Positions 35,981 to 47,600 of a stretch of DNA of 64,000 nucleotides are shown here, piece by piece. The number at the start of each line of letters is the position of its first letter. The stretch's first letter is position 1. Origin of the DNA: Typhlomys cinereus (taxonomy: Eukaryota > Chordata > Mammalia > Rodentia > Platacanthomyidae); assembly GCA_023101885.1 (NCBI GenBank), contig JALPQD010000016.1, positions 11,781,634 to 11,845,633 on the forward strand. The letters run 5' to 3'. The notes beneath the pieces are model-generated. The model was not told the DNA's origin. It did not search any database and worked only from the letters and a program-made list of their open reading frames with translations. A program made the position numbers and the translations under genes.

Positions 35981-38638
35981 TCCAGGAACAAGGGAGGTCT
36001 TTCCACCTTCTGGTGTCTTCTGCAATTTCTTTCTTTAGGGTTTTAAAGTTTTCATTGTAAAGGTCTTTTACCTCCTTAGTTAGGTTTATACCAAGGTATT
36101 TCATTTTTTTAGGGGTTATAGTAAATGGCATGGTTTCTCTCAAGGCTTTTTCACTTCTTTCATTCTGGGCATATAGGAAGGCCTCTGATTTTTGCACATT
36201 TATTTTGTATCCTGCCACCCTGCTGAACTTCTCAATTAGTTCCAGGAGCTTCCTGGTGGAGTTTTTGGGATCACTCAGGTGTAAAAATGACCATCCTACC
36301 AAAGGCAATATACAGATTCAATGCTATACCAATCAAAATCCCAAAGCAATTCTTCAAAGAAGTTGACCAAACAATCTCAAAGTTCATATGGAGGCACAAA
36401 AGACCCAGGATAGCAAAAACAATCCTGAGTAACAAAAACACAGCTGGAGGTATTACCATACCAAACCTAAGTCTATACTACAAATCCATAGTTATAAAGA
36501 CAGCCTGGTACTGGCTCCAAAATAGACACACAGATCAATGGATAAGGATTGAAGACCCAGATATAAGCCCACAAAGTTACAGCCATTTGGTCTTTGACAA
36601 AGGGGCCCAAAGAATCCAATGGAAAAAGAACAGCATCTTCAACAAATGGTGCTGGCAAAACTGGATCTCCACATGCAGAAGATTAAAGCTGGACCCGTAC
36701 TTGTCACCATGTACAAGACTTAATTCCAAATGGATCAAGGACCTTGATATCAGGCCAGAGACTTTAAAAGCCATAGTTGAAAGGATAGGGAACTCCCTCG
36801 AGCTGATTGGGCTAGGCCAACACTTCCTAAACAGACATCCAATGGCACAGTCACTGCTACCAACTCTCAACAGTTGGGATCTTGTGAAATTAAAGAGCTT
36901 CTGTTCAGATAAAGAGATTGTCGCACGAGCTCAAAGGCAACCCACAGAATGGGAGAAAATCTTCACTAACCACATATCTGACAGAGCTCTACTGTCCAGA
37001 GTGCACAAAGAACTTAGAAAATTAAACTCCAAGGAAAACACTGGCCCAATTAAAAAATGGGCCCTGGAACTTCAAAGAAACTTTACCAGGGATGAAATTA
37101 AAATGTCTAACAATTATCTTAAAAAATGCTCCACTTCCTTCGCCATCAGGGAAATGCAAATCAAAACTTCCCTGAGATATCATCTCACCCCGGTCAGGAT
37201 GGCAAAAATCCACAGTACAAACAACGACAAATGCTGGAGAGGATGTGGGGAGAGGGGAACTCTCCTACATTGTTGGTGGGAATGCAGGCTCATACAGCCA
37301 CTCTGGCGAGCCGTCTGGAGATTCTTAAAGAAATTAAAGATTGAAATGCCATATGACCCTGCTATCCCACTTTTGGGAATAACCCCCCAAGCAGCAGAGG
37401 TTCGCCTCGATAGCACAAGCTCGACCATGTTCATAGCAGCACTGTTTACAATAGCAAAGTCATGGAATCAACCTAAATGTCCAACAGTTGACGAGTGGAT
37501 AAGGAAACTGTGGTACATCTATACAATGGAGTACTACTCAGCCATCAAAAATGATGAATTACTGGAATTTGCTGGGAAATGGATGTCATTAGAAAGAATT
37601 ATATTAAGTGAAGTATCCCAAACCCAGAAAATTAAGCGCCGTATGTACTCCCTAATAGGTGGCTCCTAGTACCAAACTCGCCCAGCCCACATTGGGACAC
37701 TCAAAAGTAAACCTATGTAACACAGTAATTGCAAGGATTATGAACAAGAGAGATGGGTTAGGAGGGCCACACCAGAAACAAGGAGAGAGGAGACCATGTT
37801 ACAGCAGAGAAAATAAGCCTCCATCAAGGTCTGCAAGTAAGTAATGAGAAACCTGGTTAAGTTCACAGACGTTCTTTCCTGATCTCACCAGAAGGGGAGG
37901 GCATATAGTCTAGCAGATAAAAAGTAATCATTGTGCAAATGGGTAATGGACCCCGCCCTCAGTGAGGTTTCCTACTCTTATTACATCTACCCTTGAATGT
38001 GCTATTACAACAAGACTCCAGTTTAACAGCTTTTTGTCTCTGGCCAGGGGGTGACATACAGTGCCCAGCAGAATGGAGTGAAGGGAATTGCAGGAGCAGA
38101 AAAACTGCAAAAGAAAATCAACAAACCACAATCCAGAACTTCAGAGACTCTATATCAATCACATAGAACTAGGACAGCCTAATCTCTCCCCATCCTGGAG
38201 CTCAGGGACATTTGCGGAAGAGGGGGCGGTAAGATTGTAAGAGCAAAAGGATGGGAGGAGCAACGATTTGCAAGATTCTCAACAATAGTTGGGGCCAAAG
38301 CAATCATAATGGAACTTTGCATGCCCTGCGCAATGTCCAGCGCACTGTTGCCCTCATAAAGTCTAGCATCTGTTAAGGGCACCGAGACCCCTGGAGGCAA
38401 GGGATTGACAGCCATAGTAGTAATCTTATGATTAAGGGGAACAAGAGAAAGGGCTTATGGAAATGCCACTGGGTCCTTATATGTCATCGGAGAGGAGGAC
38501 CCAGTGGAGAGTTAGGCGCACACAATAAAGGACTCTCTGGGAATTGGGGGGGAGACACTGGGGGAAGGGGAGGGGGGAGGGAGGGAACTGGTAAAAAATT
38601 TTAAAATGTATAATTAAATTTTTAATAAAAAAAAAAAA
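35981..38638 (+). mobile_element. L1 with 5' inversion (twin priming), young
   Basis: The first about 300 bases (35981-36282) are L1 ORF2 sequence in minus orientation. From about 36283 the element runs on the plus strand to an A tail ending near 38638. A perfect 13-base duplication aaaactccaacga (35968-35980 and 38639-38651) encloses both parts, proving a single insertion. The inverted block corresponds to 60061-60361 of the full-length L1 and the direct part resumes at about 60379. About 17 bases are lost at the inversion joint, with one to two bases of microhomology. Confidence 0.96.
36287..37669 (+). pseudogene. L1 ORF2 C-terminal half, still open
   Basis: A 460-codon uninterrupted frame that ends at the natural ORF2 stop (TAG 37667-37669). 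It covers the region after the reverse transcriptase fingers and palm, including [30 protein letters not shown] and the C-terminal cysteine-rich segment (CWRGCGERGTLLHCWWEC at about residues 312-329). The lack of stops over 1.38 kb indicates a recent insertion. The endonuclease and RT catalytic FADD are not in this frame, so it is not functional. Confidence 0.93.
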
Positions 38639-38671
38639 AAAACTCCAACGAAACAGAAGAAAAATATCTTT

Positions 38672-39378
38672 AAGTTTTTTATAGCACTATGCAGCTTATC
38701 AACCATTGAAGTACAGTATCATCTGGTAAGAGTGGGAAAAATCGGCATTCAAGAGTGACAGATACTCAGCATCTAACAGTTTGAAAGAAGCCACTACAGA
38801 CTTTTTCAACAGACTTTCACAGAACCAATGAGGTACTAGTGATTGCCCCAGCGCACCAGGTGTGTTCCAGTAGAAACGAGGTAATGTGAATAATAGCTAT
38901 GTTAAAAGACCAACACTTCAGAAAAAGAGAAAAAAATATATTTTTTAACCCCTTAAATAACACTTTATGGTCTGGATCTACTTATACAGTCCTACATCAG
39001 CTTCTAGAATATTTGTCAGGAGGGGAAAAATAAAACGACGCTGGCCAGTATAGTCTTTGAATATTTAGTAAAGGGATGAGGAGCAAGTCAATTCTCAGAA
39101 CAAATTAGCTTCATCTCGACCTTGGGATCTTTGTTCTTCTGCACCTCTTCCATGTGCTTGTCTTCCTCTTGCCAAGGTTCCAGTTTGGCAGCCATCTGAG
39201 GCCGCGGTTCTCTTTGTTAGCTTCCATTTTGTGGGTCAGTTTCTCCTCTGTCATTTTGCTGAAGTTGTTGTTCTCCTCTATGGCCTTCTGCAGCACTTCC
39301 TTCTCGTGCTCTGGCTTCTCTGCAAGCTGCTTAAGACCTCGGCTTCGTGAGACTTGCATCTCTCTGTTGCAGGGAAAA
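38672..39378 (-). pseudogene. STMN1: STMN1 (stathmin) retrocopy, 5'-truncated
   Basis: Stathmin is a cytosolic phosphoprotein that sequesters tubulin dimers. On the minus strand the copy starts within the helical domain (SHEAEVLKQLAEK-like, then [34 protein letters not shown]). Frameshifts follow after ENR, then the C-terminal region with an altered stop area (about 39105), and then the STMN1 3' UTR ('actggccagcgtcgttttatttttcccctcctgac' read on the minus strand). It ends near an A-rich stretch at about 38670. Introns are absent. The 5' end is immediately beside an LTR in the same orientation. Confidence 0.9.
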
Positions 39379-39379
39379 C

Positions 39380-39761
39380 TGTCTCAACCGTCCCAATATC
39401 CTAGGGTCCTTGTGTTTCGGAGTCAAAGATTGAAACCAGGACACGTGTAGAGAATTACGGTAGAGTTTATTAGAAAAGAGAAAGGTTGGAACTCACAGAC
39501 TCCAGACGTGGAGTGCCATGAGGAGCTAGGGCGCTTCCATGAGATAGCAGAAATAAAACAGAGCTCATGGCAATAGAGTGCCATGAGGGGCTAGGGAGCC
39601 CATGAGAACTCACAGTGCCTAGGCATGGAATTCATGAGGAGCAAGGAAATAGAAACAGACTCATGGCACTGGAGTGCCATGAGGAGCTAGATTGCCTCCA
39701 AGAGAAGTAGGCTGGAAACGGACTTATGGCACTGAAGGGCCATGAGGGGCTAGATCGCCCA
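39380..39761 (-). mobile_element. ERV LTR with tandem U3 repeats, minus strand
   Basis: On the minus strand it runs from TGGGCGATCTAGCCCC to GGTTGAGACA. A polyadenylation signal AATAAA lies in the antisense of 'gtttattag' (about 39458-39463), followed by an R-U5-like block. The U3 part carries about five degenerate units containing 'gagtgccatgaggagctagg'. No internal retroviral sequence follows; the STMN1 copy starts within a few bases of the LTR end. Confidence 0.65.
39505..39750. repeat. Degenerate tandem repeat, about 45-65 bp units
   Basis: The motif gagtgccatgaggagctag recurs at about 39511, 39576, 39628 (diverged), 39672 and 39734. Each unit also carries a catggcac/gtgccatg inverted pair. 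Confidence 0.8.
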
Positions 39762-40130
39762 TCTTTAATTTTTATGTTTGAAATTAGAGACAATTATTAC
39801 TTTGATAATAAAAAGTACTAAAGTTCATACTTTGTCTTTAAGTTGCAAAAATATTGGCAAGCTGTATTAAGCACAAAGTCAAGGCTGTTTACATTAATCT
39901 GATACTTTGTTTTTCACAGTGCCAAACATGTAGCATTTTAAATACTGTTCATAATATCAAAGCAATTAAAAATTTTAGCAGGAAAACTGATTCTGTCAGT
40001 AGGCCATATATATTGAACATAACGTCTCACATTGTGATTTTGTATGCACTACCCATTCTTCATAAATATATGAATTAGCTACATGACACCTGAAAATAGA
40101 AAATCTAACTACTTCCATTCCTTTCCTCAT
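39762..40130. other. Single-copy-like AT-rich DNA
   Basis: No gene or repeat recognised. Confidence 0.5.
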
Positions 40131-40144
40131 TGATTGAAAAATAT

Positions 40145-40372
40145 ATTTTTTTAATTATTATTTATTCAATTGTGCGTATGTGTAGAATCACGGGAGAATT
40201 TGGGAACCATGGACCGCCTCCACCTCCTCCTTGTTTACTCTGCCCTACCAGGACCAGAAACGCAGGCCGACCCCGCTTCCGCCCTGCGTCTATACGTGAG
40301 GTCTAGGATCCAAACTCAGGACCTTCCACCTGCAAGGCAGAAGCTTAACCCCTGAGCCACCTCTCCAGCCCC
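40145..40372 (-). mobile_element. B2-superfamily tRNA SINE, shorter copy
   Basis: Same family as 10511-10780 but with an internal deletion in the body. Perfect 14-base duplication tgattgaaaaatat at 40131-40144 and 40373-40386. Confidence 0.95.
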
Positions 40373-40494
40373 TGATTGAAAAATATTTTGCTGGAATATT
40401 TTATTGGATATTCTCAACTTTCTTGCAATGCTATGGTTTCATCCATGTCTCTCCAAAACTAAAATCCTCACCAATTGACTCAGTTATTTTCAGG

Positions 40495-40877
40495 TGTCAA
40501 CTTGACACTTGAAAAGTCAACCTTTAGGTATACCCATGAGCAATTATTTAAGTTAAAGCAGGGTTCTAGTAAGCCTGTAGGAGATTATCTAATTGATGCT
40601 GGAAGAACTAGTCTGTGATGAATGGGATTCTTCCTGGACAGGGGAATAAAGACAGAGAAGTTATCAGGATTAGGCAAGGTGACAGACTGGAAAGTTAGAA
40701 TGTATCATTGATACTTGCCTGCCCTCTCCTCTTATTGTAGATATGTTTTAAGCAGTTCCCTCAGCTTCTGCTTCCACCTCTTCTGGCATCTTGAGCATCA
40801 ATAAAAACTGCCTTGTTCCTCCAAAGTTTGGTTTGGGTCAAGTATTTATTACAGCAACTGCACATGAAACTAAGACA
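40495..40877 (+). mobile_element. Rodent LTR (ERVL/MaLR-like), plus strand
   Basis: Starts tgtcaacttgacac and ends aactaagaca, with AATAAA at 40800-40805. Plus-strand counterpart of the split copy at 10425-11060. No target duplication is obvious; old. Confidence 0.7.
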
Positions 40878-41240
40878 ACTCTGGTTCCTACTAATGTGAG
40901 CTTATATGGAAATGTGGTCCTTACTGTTGTAGAATGATGATAATAGGCCATAAATCCTATGCTTGCTGCTCTTACAAGAAGAGAGTATACCCCAAATTCC
41001 AAAGTACCATGAGGAAGAAAGTCATGCATATGATAACTGTTGTGGGCTGGAGAAGCCACAAGCCAAGAAACAGCAAAAATGTCTGCAAATATTTGGATCT
41101 GAAAGGTCAAATTAATTGGATATATTGCTGGTGCTTTGGTTTTAGACTTCTAGCCCATGGGGATATAAAGAAATCTGTTCAACTGTTTAAAGCCATCACT
41201 GTGAGGAAATCTGCTATAGCAGTTGGAGGAAACTTGGACA
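40878..41240 (+). mobile_element. MLT1-type MaLR LTR, plus strand
   Basis: Ordered blocks 'gcttatatggaaatgtggtccttac', 'gctcttacaagaagagagtatacc', 'gccacaagccaagaaacagc', 'gacttctagcccatgg' and 'gtttaaagccatcactgtgaggaaatctgctatagcag' match the MLT1 LTR layout. Confidence 0.78.
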
Positions 41241-41940
41241 AGCAATTATTGGTCAGGTAACATTGACTGATATGTACATATAGCGACAGGAGAGAGGTTC
41301 CATCTAGCTATTCAATCCTTATTTGATAAGAGATTAGCATAGGTTTGAATCTCAACTGATTTTTATGTATTTTAGCACAGATACTGTTTGGTTTTTCACT
41401 TTCTATTGGTCTGAGTTACCACACATAACATTTTGAAATATCACAAATTATTGTTTTCTGCTTTTGGATTTTGCAAAATTTATTATGAGCCTAAGTGGTT
41501 AAAGTCATAATATTGAACTGCTTGTATATCTTTCTGGAGGCTTTGGCAAACCATATTCTCTTTTCTTGTAGATTCTAGAAGATTCCTACATCCCTCAGCC
41601 CCTAACAACTGTCTTTAACTGTAATCAAGCTTCATAAGCAACCTTCATAACACTGGTTCCAATTCCTCAATCTGTAAAATGGGAGTACTAATAACAGAAG
41701 CAATAGAATGGAGAAATAACTGTGCATTTCTGCTTATTGCAGCACTACTCCACAGCCACCATACCACTGCAGTATGCCATTCACATTCATGGCTCAGTAA
41801 ATACTTGCTGCGAAAGCCCTCACCAGTACAACCAGAAATTTGCTTTGCTAAGAGCACCTGTGAAAATGTCTTGCATTTAAAGAGTGTGTGGCCAGGATTA
41901 CACATCACAAGTGTTGTCTAACAATATACTACATGTTTCT
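41241..41940. other. Single-copy-like DNA
   Basis: No gene or repeat recognised. Confidence 0.5.
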
Positions 41941-42890
41941 GCTCAGATGACTAGCTCTATAATATTGGCCAAGTCTGCCATTTTGTTATTGATCTCTCTG
42001 GTTGTTCTATCCTTTAGTCATTATTGAAACTGTAGTATTGATGTCTTCAGTGTTGTTCTATTACTGTCACTTCTCCCAATGTTTCCTTTCTATATTTGGC
42101 TGCCTTGATGTCAGATATACATATTCAGTGATCTGTATTTAATAGTAGATTTAATCAAAAGTAGAACAAATATTTCTGTAATGTTTGGAGAATGGCTCAG
42201 TGGTAGAATGGTTGACTAGTGAGCATCAGGCTCTGGGTTCAAACCCCAGTAACAAAAAACAAAAAAGAAAGAAAAGATAGAATTGTGACCAACTTGAAAG
42301 TGTACAGACTTTCAAAAACTTACTGCTACTCTCAAAACACTGCACTATATATAAATGAAGCTTCCATTTGTTTCAAAAACTATCTAGAAATAATGTAAAC
42401 AATTCAGGAAGATCTTCAAAGATTAAATTTTTTGGTATTCTGAGAACCTGGAATCACATCCTTTTGCCAGAGAAAAATGAATTTGATATTTATGACTTTG
42501 TAATTTTTAAATCTTCCTAATTAGTTAAAATGATTTCTACATTGCCATGTACTTTTTGAGCTAACATCAACCTTCAATCCCTCATGTCTGCCATTTAAAT
42601 GGAATATGTTTTTCCATCTCTTCAATTTAACCATTGTATATTCTTAATTCTAAAGTCAATTGTTTATTGATAGCATATAGATATATCTTTGGGATCCATT
42701 TTTCCACAATGTGTCTTATGTATGTGAAGTTAATTTATCTATTTACCTTTAATTATTTATTAGGAAGTATATTTCTGCTTTTTGTCTCCCTGTCTTTTAT
42801 GTTCCACTTTCTTGATGTCTTTCATTGTTTATTGATAGTCTTTATAAAGTCTTTTAGGAAATAATATATTTCTACTCATTAAATTAGCTC
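41941..42890 (-). mobile_element. Ancient L1 ORF2 fragment, split by ID SINE
   Basis: 'gttgttctatcctttagtcattattgaaactgtagtattgatgtcttc' and, after the ID-like insertion, 'ggatccatttttccacaatgtg...ttacctttaattatttattagg' follow the antisense of old mammalian L1 endonuclease sequence. Strongly diverged. Confidence 0.55.
42183..42276 (+). mobile_element. ID-like tRNA-derived SINE
   Basis: 'gaatggctcagtggtagaatgg' matches a tRNA/ID A-box region, and ggttcaaaccc (42236-42246) is a near-perfect B-box. An A-rich tail follows from about 42251. Confidence 0.85.
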
Positions 42891-42959
42891 AGTATTATTT
42901 CGATATCAAATCCAAACAAAGCTATCACAATTTCAATACAAATAAGTATCTTTGACTAC

Positions 42960-42992
<33 letters not shown>
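42960..42992. repeat. (GA)n microsatellite
   Basis: GA repeat with one AA interruption. Confidence 0.9.
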
Positions 42993-43103
42993 CAGGTATG
43001 CACATACATGAGAATGTGTTGTTGATTAAAATGTGGAGAAAAAGAAGCTCTCACATCTTTGAAGAAGTGAAATGATGCAGCCAGTTTTAAAACATTTGCA
43101 AGA

Positions 43104-43902
43104 TCACTTGTGACTGAACAGATTTGATCTCACCAATGAGGGAGGGTATAGGGACTGATAGATGGTAATCTGTGTCCTACTCCTATTCTTCCATCTACCT
43201 TTGAGTCTCCTCTTATATTAAGATCTTCACTTAAAAAGTCTTTTATCTTTGGTTAGGAGGTAACCTTCGATACCAATCAGGATGCAGCCAAGGGCAGTGC
43301 AGAAAAGAAAAACTGAAAACAACAACAAACCATAATTCAGAACACCAAAGACCCTACATTAATCATCTGGAACGGGACCAGCCAAATCTCTCCCCATCCC
43401 AAAGCTCAGGGAACCTTTCAGAAGAGGGGGAAGCAAGATGTTAGAGCCTAAAGATGGGGAGGACCAATGATACGCAAGATACTCCATACAAGTTAGGGCT
43501 GCAACAGCCAGAGTTGGACTTTGCCGGACCTGCACAATGGCCGACATGGCAACTACCCCCAAAGTCTAGCATCGATCACAGGGGAGAAGCAAAGGATTAA
43601 CAGTCATGATAGAGTTCCCATACTAACCGGGAACCCAAGAAAGGGCTCTGAGCTATGCCACTGAGTCCTTACCCCTCATTAGAGTGGAGGAACCAAAGGG
43701 AGGTTTGGCATTCACACAAAAAGATGCTCCAGGGGATGTGAGGGAGGAAGTGGGAGGCACTAGGGTAGGAGAGTGAGGGAGGGAGTTGAAAGGAAGGAGG
43801 AAAGGGGGAAACTGCAAGGGGGTATGACTGGGGAGGAAGGAGGGAGAGAACAGGGGTACCTATTGAGATTGTATGATTAGGAAAAAAATGTGAGAGAAAA
43901 GA
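43104..43902 (+). mobile_element. 5'-truncated L1 3' end, plus strand
   Basis: L1 3' UTR from the segment after the ORF2 stop to a G-rich polypurine tract (43735-43860) and an A-rich tail. An imperfect flanking repeat (aaaacatttgcaaga at 43089-43103, aaaacattcacaaga at 43903-43917) is likely its target duplication. Confidence 0.88.
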
Positions 43903-44027
43903 AAAACATTCACAAGACAATCAAGAATTAACCATGTAACTGCATTTAAGGTATAACATGGCCATATGAAGACTATGTCCTAGATTCATTGCAGCAATAT
44001 TCATAGGACACAAAAAATAGAAATGAT

Positions 44028-44791
44028 AGAATAAAAATAGGAGACCATGGTGGGGGGGTCAGTCTCCCATTGCAAAATGTTTACTTTTTCCATCTACCTT
44101 TGAGTATACTCTTATAGTAAGACTCTAACAGCTTTTTATCTCTATCCAGGGGGTGACATCCAATACCCATCACAATGGAGCCAAGGGCATTGCAGGAGCA
44201 GCAAAACTGAAAAAAAAATCAACAAACCATAATTCAGAACATCAGAGACTTTATATCAACCACCTGGAGCTAGGCCAGCCTAATCTCTCCCCATCCTGAA
44301 GCTCAGGGAAATTTGTGTCAAAGGGGGTGGTAAGATCGTAAGAGCCTAAAGATGGGGAGGAGCAACGATATGCAAGATACTCCATACAAGTTAGGCCTGA
44401 AGCAATCATAATAGGACTTTGCATGACCTGCACAATGACCAACAAGTTATTGACCCCTCAAAGTCTAGCATGGACTAAAGGCACTAGGATCCTTAGACAC
44501 TAGGGATTAACAGCCACAATAGTGTTCCTATACTTAGGGAATATAAGAAAGAGTTCTAAGAAATGCCACTGAGTCCTTACACCTCATCAGAGAGGAGGAC
44601 CCAGAGGAAAGTTTGACATACATTTTAAAGGATGCTCCAGGGATGGGGGAGGGGGCACTGGGAGATAGGGAGGGAGCAGGGGAAAGGAAGGGGAAAGGTG
44701 GGAGGGAGCAAGGGGGTCCAGGAAGGGGTGGAGGAAGGGATGGGACTGGGGTACCTATTAAGTTTGTATGAGTGGAAATAAATAAAAAAAC
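44028..44791 (+). mobile_element. 5'-truncated L1 3' end, plus strand
   Basis: L1 3' UTR with G-rich tract (44640-44750) and terminal 'aagtttgtatgagtggaaataaat'. A short duplication agaaatgat (44019-44027 and 44792-44800), extended by A-rich bases, flanks it. Confidence 0.9.
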
Positions 44792-44800
44792 AGAAATGAT

Positions 44801-45548
44801 GAACTCATGATCCAGCAATGTCTTCATAGACATCATGTGGTATCTTTACAGGTTCTGCCCCAAACATGAGTAGTGGTCATTCTCTATGGCATATGCACTT
44901 AAATGAATGTTACATGCAAAATCTATGCAAAAAGTCTACACATTCTACACATCAATAATTAGAAATATCCAGAAAACAGCATTTGCCTGAGACTGGACTA
45001 GAGAATAGAAGTCTTAGAAAATGAGGGTAAACGGATGTAGTTTAAACTGCGTTGTTAGGATGCTCAGCTGTATAGAAAGTCTACATTCTAATGCATTATA
45101 TACCTAAAAGTTAATTTTAAGTCTCTTAAATTTATCTTAATGAAGCAGGAGGAAAAATCCTTAAATGGGGATGGAAAACTCTGAGAACCTAATGCTAATA
45201 ATTATGAAATCTAAGTAAATACATCCTAGATGTATCCTACTACTTTGGCTACTTTTGTGTGTGTTTTAAAATTTAATGAAATATTATGAAACTCAAATAA
45301 GGTCAGTAACCTTGGCTTATAATTGTTTAGAAAATGATTACCAGTAGTCTTAAGATTTCTTTTAGAGCTGTAAGGAGAGAATAGCTCTGACTCATTATGT
45401 GATTTTTCAAAGCTGGATTCCACACGATACATTCTATGTTAAGTATTCAGACTCTGGAAGCCAAACTCATTGATAACCATATTATACATTACATGATGTG
45501 CAGGTTATCTTTGAATTTCCAGAAACAAAACTGTATATAATAGCACTT
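44801..45548. other. Single-copy-like AT-rich DNA
   Basis: No gene or repeat recognised. Confidence 0.5.
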
Positions 45549-45562
45549 AAGAAATATTTAAG

Positions 45563-45789
45563 GGCTGGAGAGGTGGCACAGGGATTAAGCCTCTGCCTTG
45601 CAGGCAGAAGGTCCTGAGTTTGGATCCTAGACCCCACGTATAGACGCCAGGCAGAAGCGGGGGGGGGGCGGGGGAGAGGGGGGTGGCCTGCATTTCTGGT
45701 CCTGGTAGGGCGGATCTTATGAATCCCAGGGCAGAGTAAAAAAGGAGGAGGTGGAGGCGTCCATGGTGGTTCCCCAATTTGCCCGTGGT

Positions 45790-45839
<50 letters not shown>

Positions 45840-45871
45840 TGAATAATAAATAAAAAAATTAATTCAAAATA
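45563..45871 (+). mobile_element. B2-superfamily tRNA SINE, plus strand
   Basis: The only sense-strand copy of this SINE in the window. The head ggctggagaggtggcacagg (A-box region) starts at 45563, then the B-box 'gagtttggatcc', a G-rich expansion (45659-45683), the body, a (CA)n array (45794-45837) and an A-rich tail. Perfect 14-base duplication aagaaatatttaag at 45549-45562 and 45872-45885. Confidence 0.96.
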
Positions 45872-45885
45872 AAGAAATATTTAAG

Positions 45886-47090
45886 AAAAAAATCAAAAGG
45901 AAAATAATCTCCTGAACTCAGGAATGTTCACTTTTAAACTACCATTTTATCAGATTGCTTTTATCTTACTTTCATTCTTTACTTTTCTCTTTTTTCTTCC
46001 TTCTTCTCTCCCTCCTTTTCAGCATGTTGTGAATGAAAATACTGAACAGTGAAACAATAATCATTTTCATAAAAATTATTTATTACAATATTCATTAGCA
46101 ACATATGAAATGTTTTGAAAAGGTCCACGTTCCCCACCTTTGTATTAATATAATTTTATTTCTAAACTGTTCTTGAGTCATCACAACTTGTCTTTCTCTA
46201 CCTCAATGATGTGAGAAGACATCCTTAGAGTTGTTACTTTCTGTAATAATTTGGTTTTACTAGAGAAATGGGAGCCAGGTTGTAGTGGTGTATGCACTTT
46301 CTCGTCACGGCATGTCACACCCTTTCCTACTGAAAATGCTTTCACACTAATGTACTAAGCTGGATGATTTGAAAAGACATGTCTGTCAAGTTGCCGTTAT
46401 ATGTAAGTCTCATATTTATACGTGGAGAGGAAAAGTTTTAGATAGTCTAACATAATAAGTTTAAACTTCAGTAGCTCCACAATCATTAAAGCATTTTGGT
46501 CAAGACGTTCTACCTTTCTGAGACTCAGTTGACATATTTGTCAGTACAGAAGATAATGATGACTTTGATGCTTGCCATATAGAACATCAGATAAATTAAT
46601 TGGTGCTCAGTGACTTTCATGTAATAGAAATTCAATGAGCAATTATGTGTATCTTTTCTCTGGGGACCACATTAAATGTTATATAATCATTAACAGATAC
46701 ATTATATCATTATACAAAAAAGCTATGAATAAGTACTATTGGACACTTATCTTTTAAGTAGTCAATAAAAAAGCATGGTTAACATTCACTCAATCCTCAT
46801 CCTGTTCCAGACGTTTTCTAAATATAAGTAATATTTCAGTGGCTAGGTGAGAACTATTATGATCTGCATTTTATACACTTGAACATGAGGACACAAAGTG
46901 GTCAAGTACCTTGCCAGTGTTGTTTCAGTGATAAGAATCACAGCTTAAAAATGAACAGAGGCAATATATAATGCTTAAATTACAGGGTTCCTGTGTCAGT
47001 TTCCTTATTCAAGGCGCTTCAGAGCATTAAACAACTTGGTCCAAGTATAGCCATAGGATGTGATCATGCATAGAATTCTGTTTGAATATA
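45886..47090. other. Single-copy-like AT-rich DNA
   Basis: No gene or repeat recognised. Confidence 0.5.
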
Positions 47091-47099
47091 CTCAATTCA

Positions 47100-47600
47100 T
47101 CTTTATAACTACTTTTTGAACCAAGTTCTATTTTTAGCATGTATTCATTTCATATGGTAATGGGTTTCATAAAGACATTTTCATATTGACCATTCTATTT
47201 CAACCACACTTTCTTCTTTTTAGCCCTCCCCATGTACTGTTCAGAGTCTACATCCCCTTAAACGTTATTACTTCTTTTTCATGATGTGTATAGATGAAAC
47301 ATTTTATAGAATAAAATGTAGCTTCTCCAAATGAGAGATGATATGTAGCATTTGTCTTTCTGATACTCATTTAATGTCATAATTTACAGTTACATTCATT
47401 TTTCTATACAAGACATAATGTTGCTATTGTTGTGGCTGAATAGAACTATTCTGTGTATGTACATCAAATTTTCATTCACTTATGCTTTGGCATATATCTA
47501 AACTGATTCCATAGCCTGACTGTGGTGAATAGTTGCAGTAGATGTAATGGGAGGATATTTTTGCATTCTGTTGCATTCTATAGTTATTATGCATTTTTAT
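47100..47600 (-). mobile_element. Ancient L1 ORF2 3' part, minus strand
   Basis: 'gttgtggctgaatagaactattctgtgtatgtacatc' and 'aactgattccatagcctgactgtggtgaatagttgc' are the antisense of the conserved ORF2 C-terminal region, in register. Old and diverged. Confidence 0.65.

Noticed and set aside
42236..42246. Perfect B-box considered as a functional tRNA gene
   Set aside because: No cloverleaf can be completed and an A-rich tail follows; it is an ID-like SINE.
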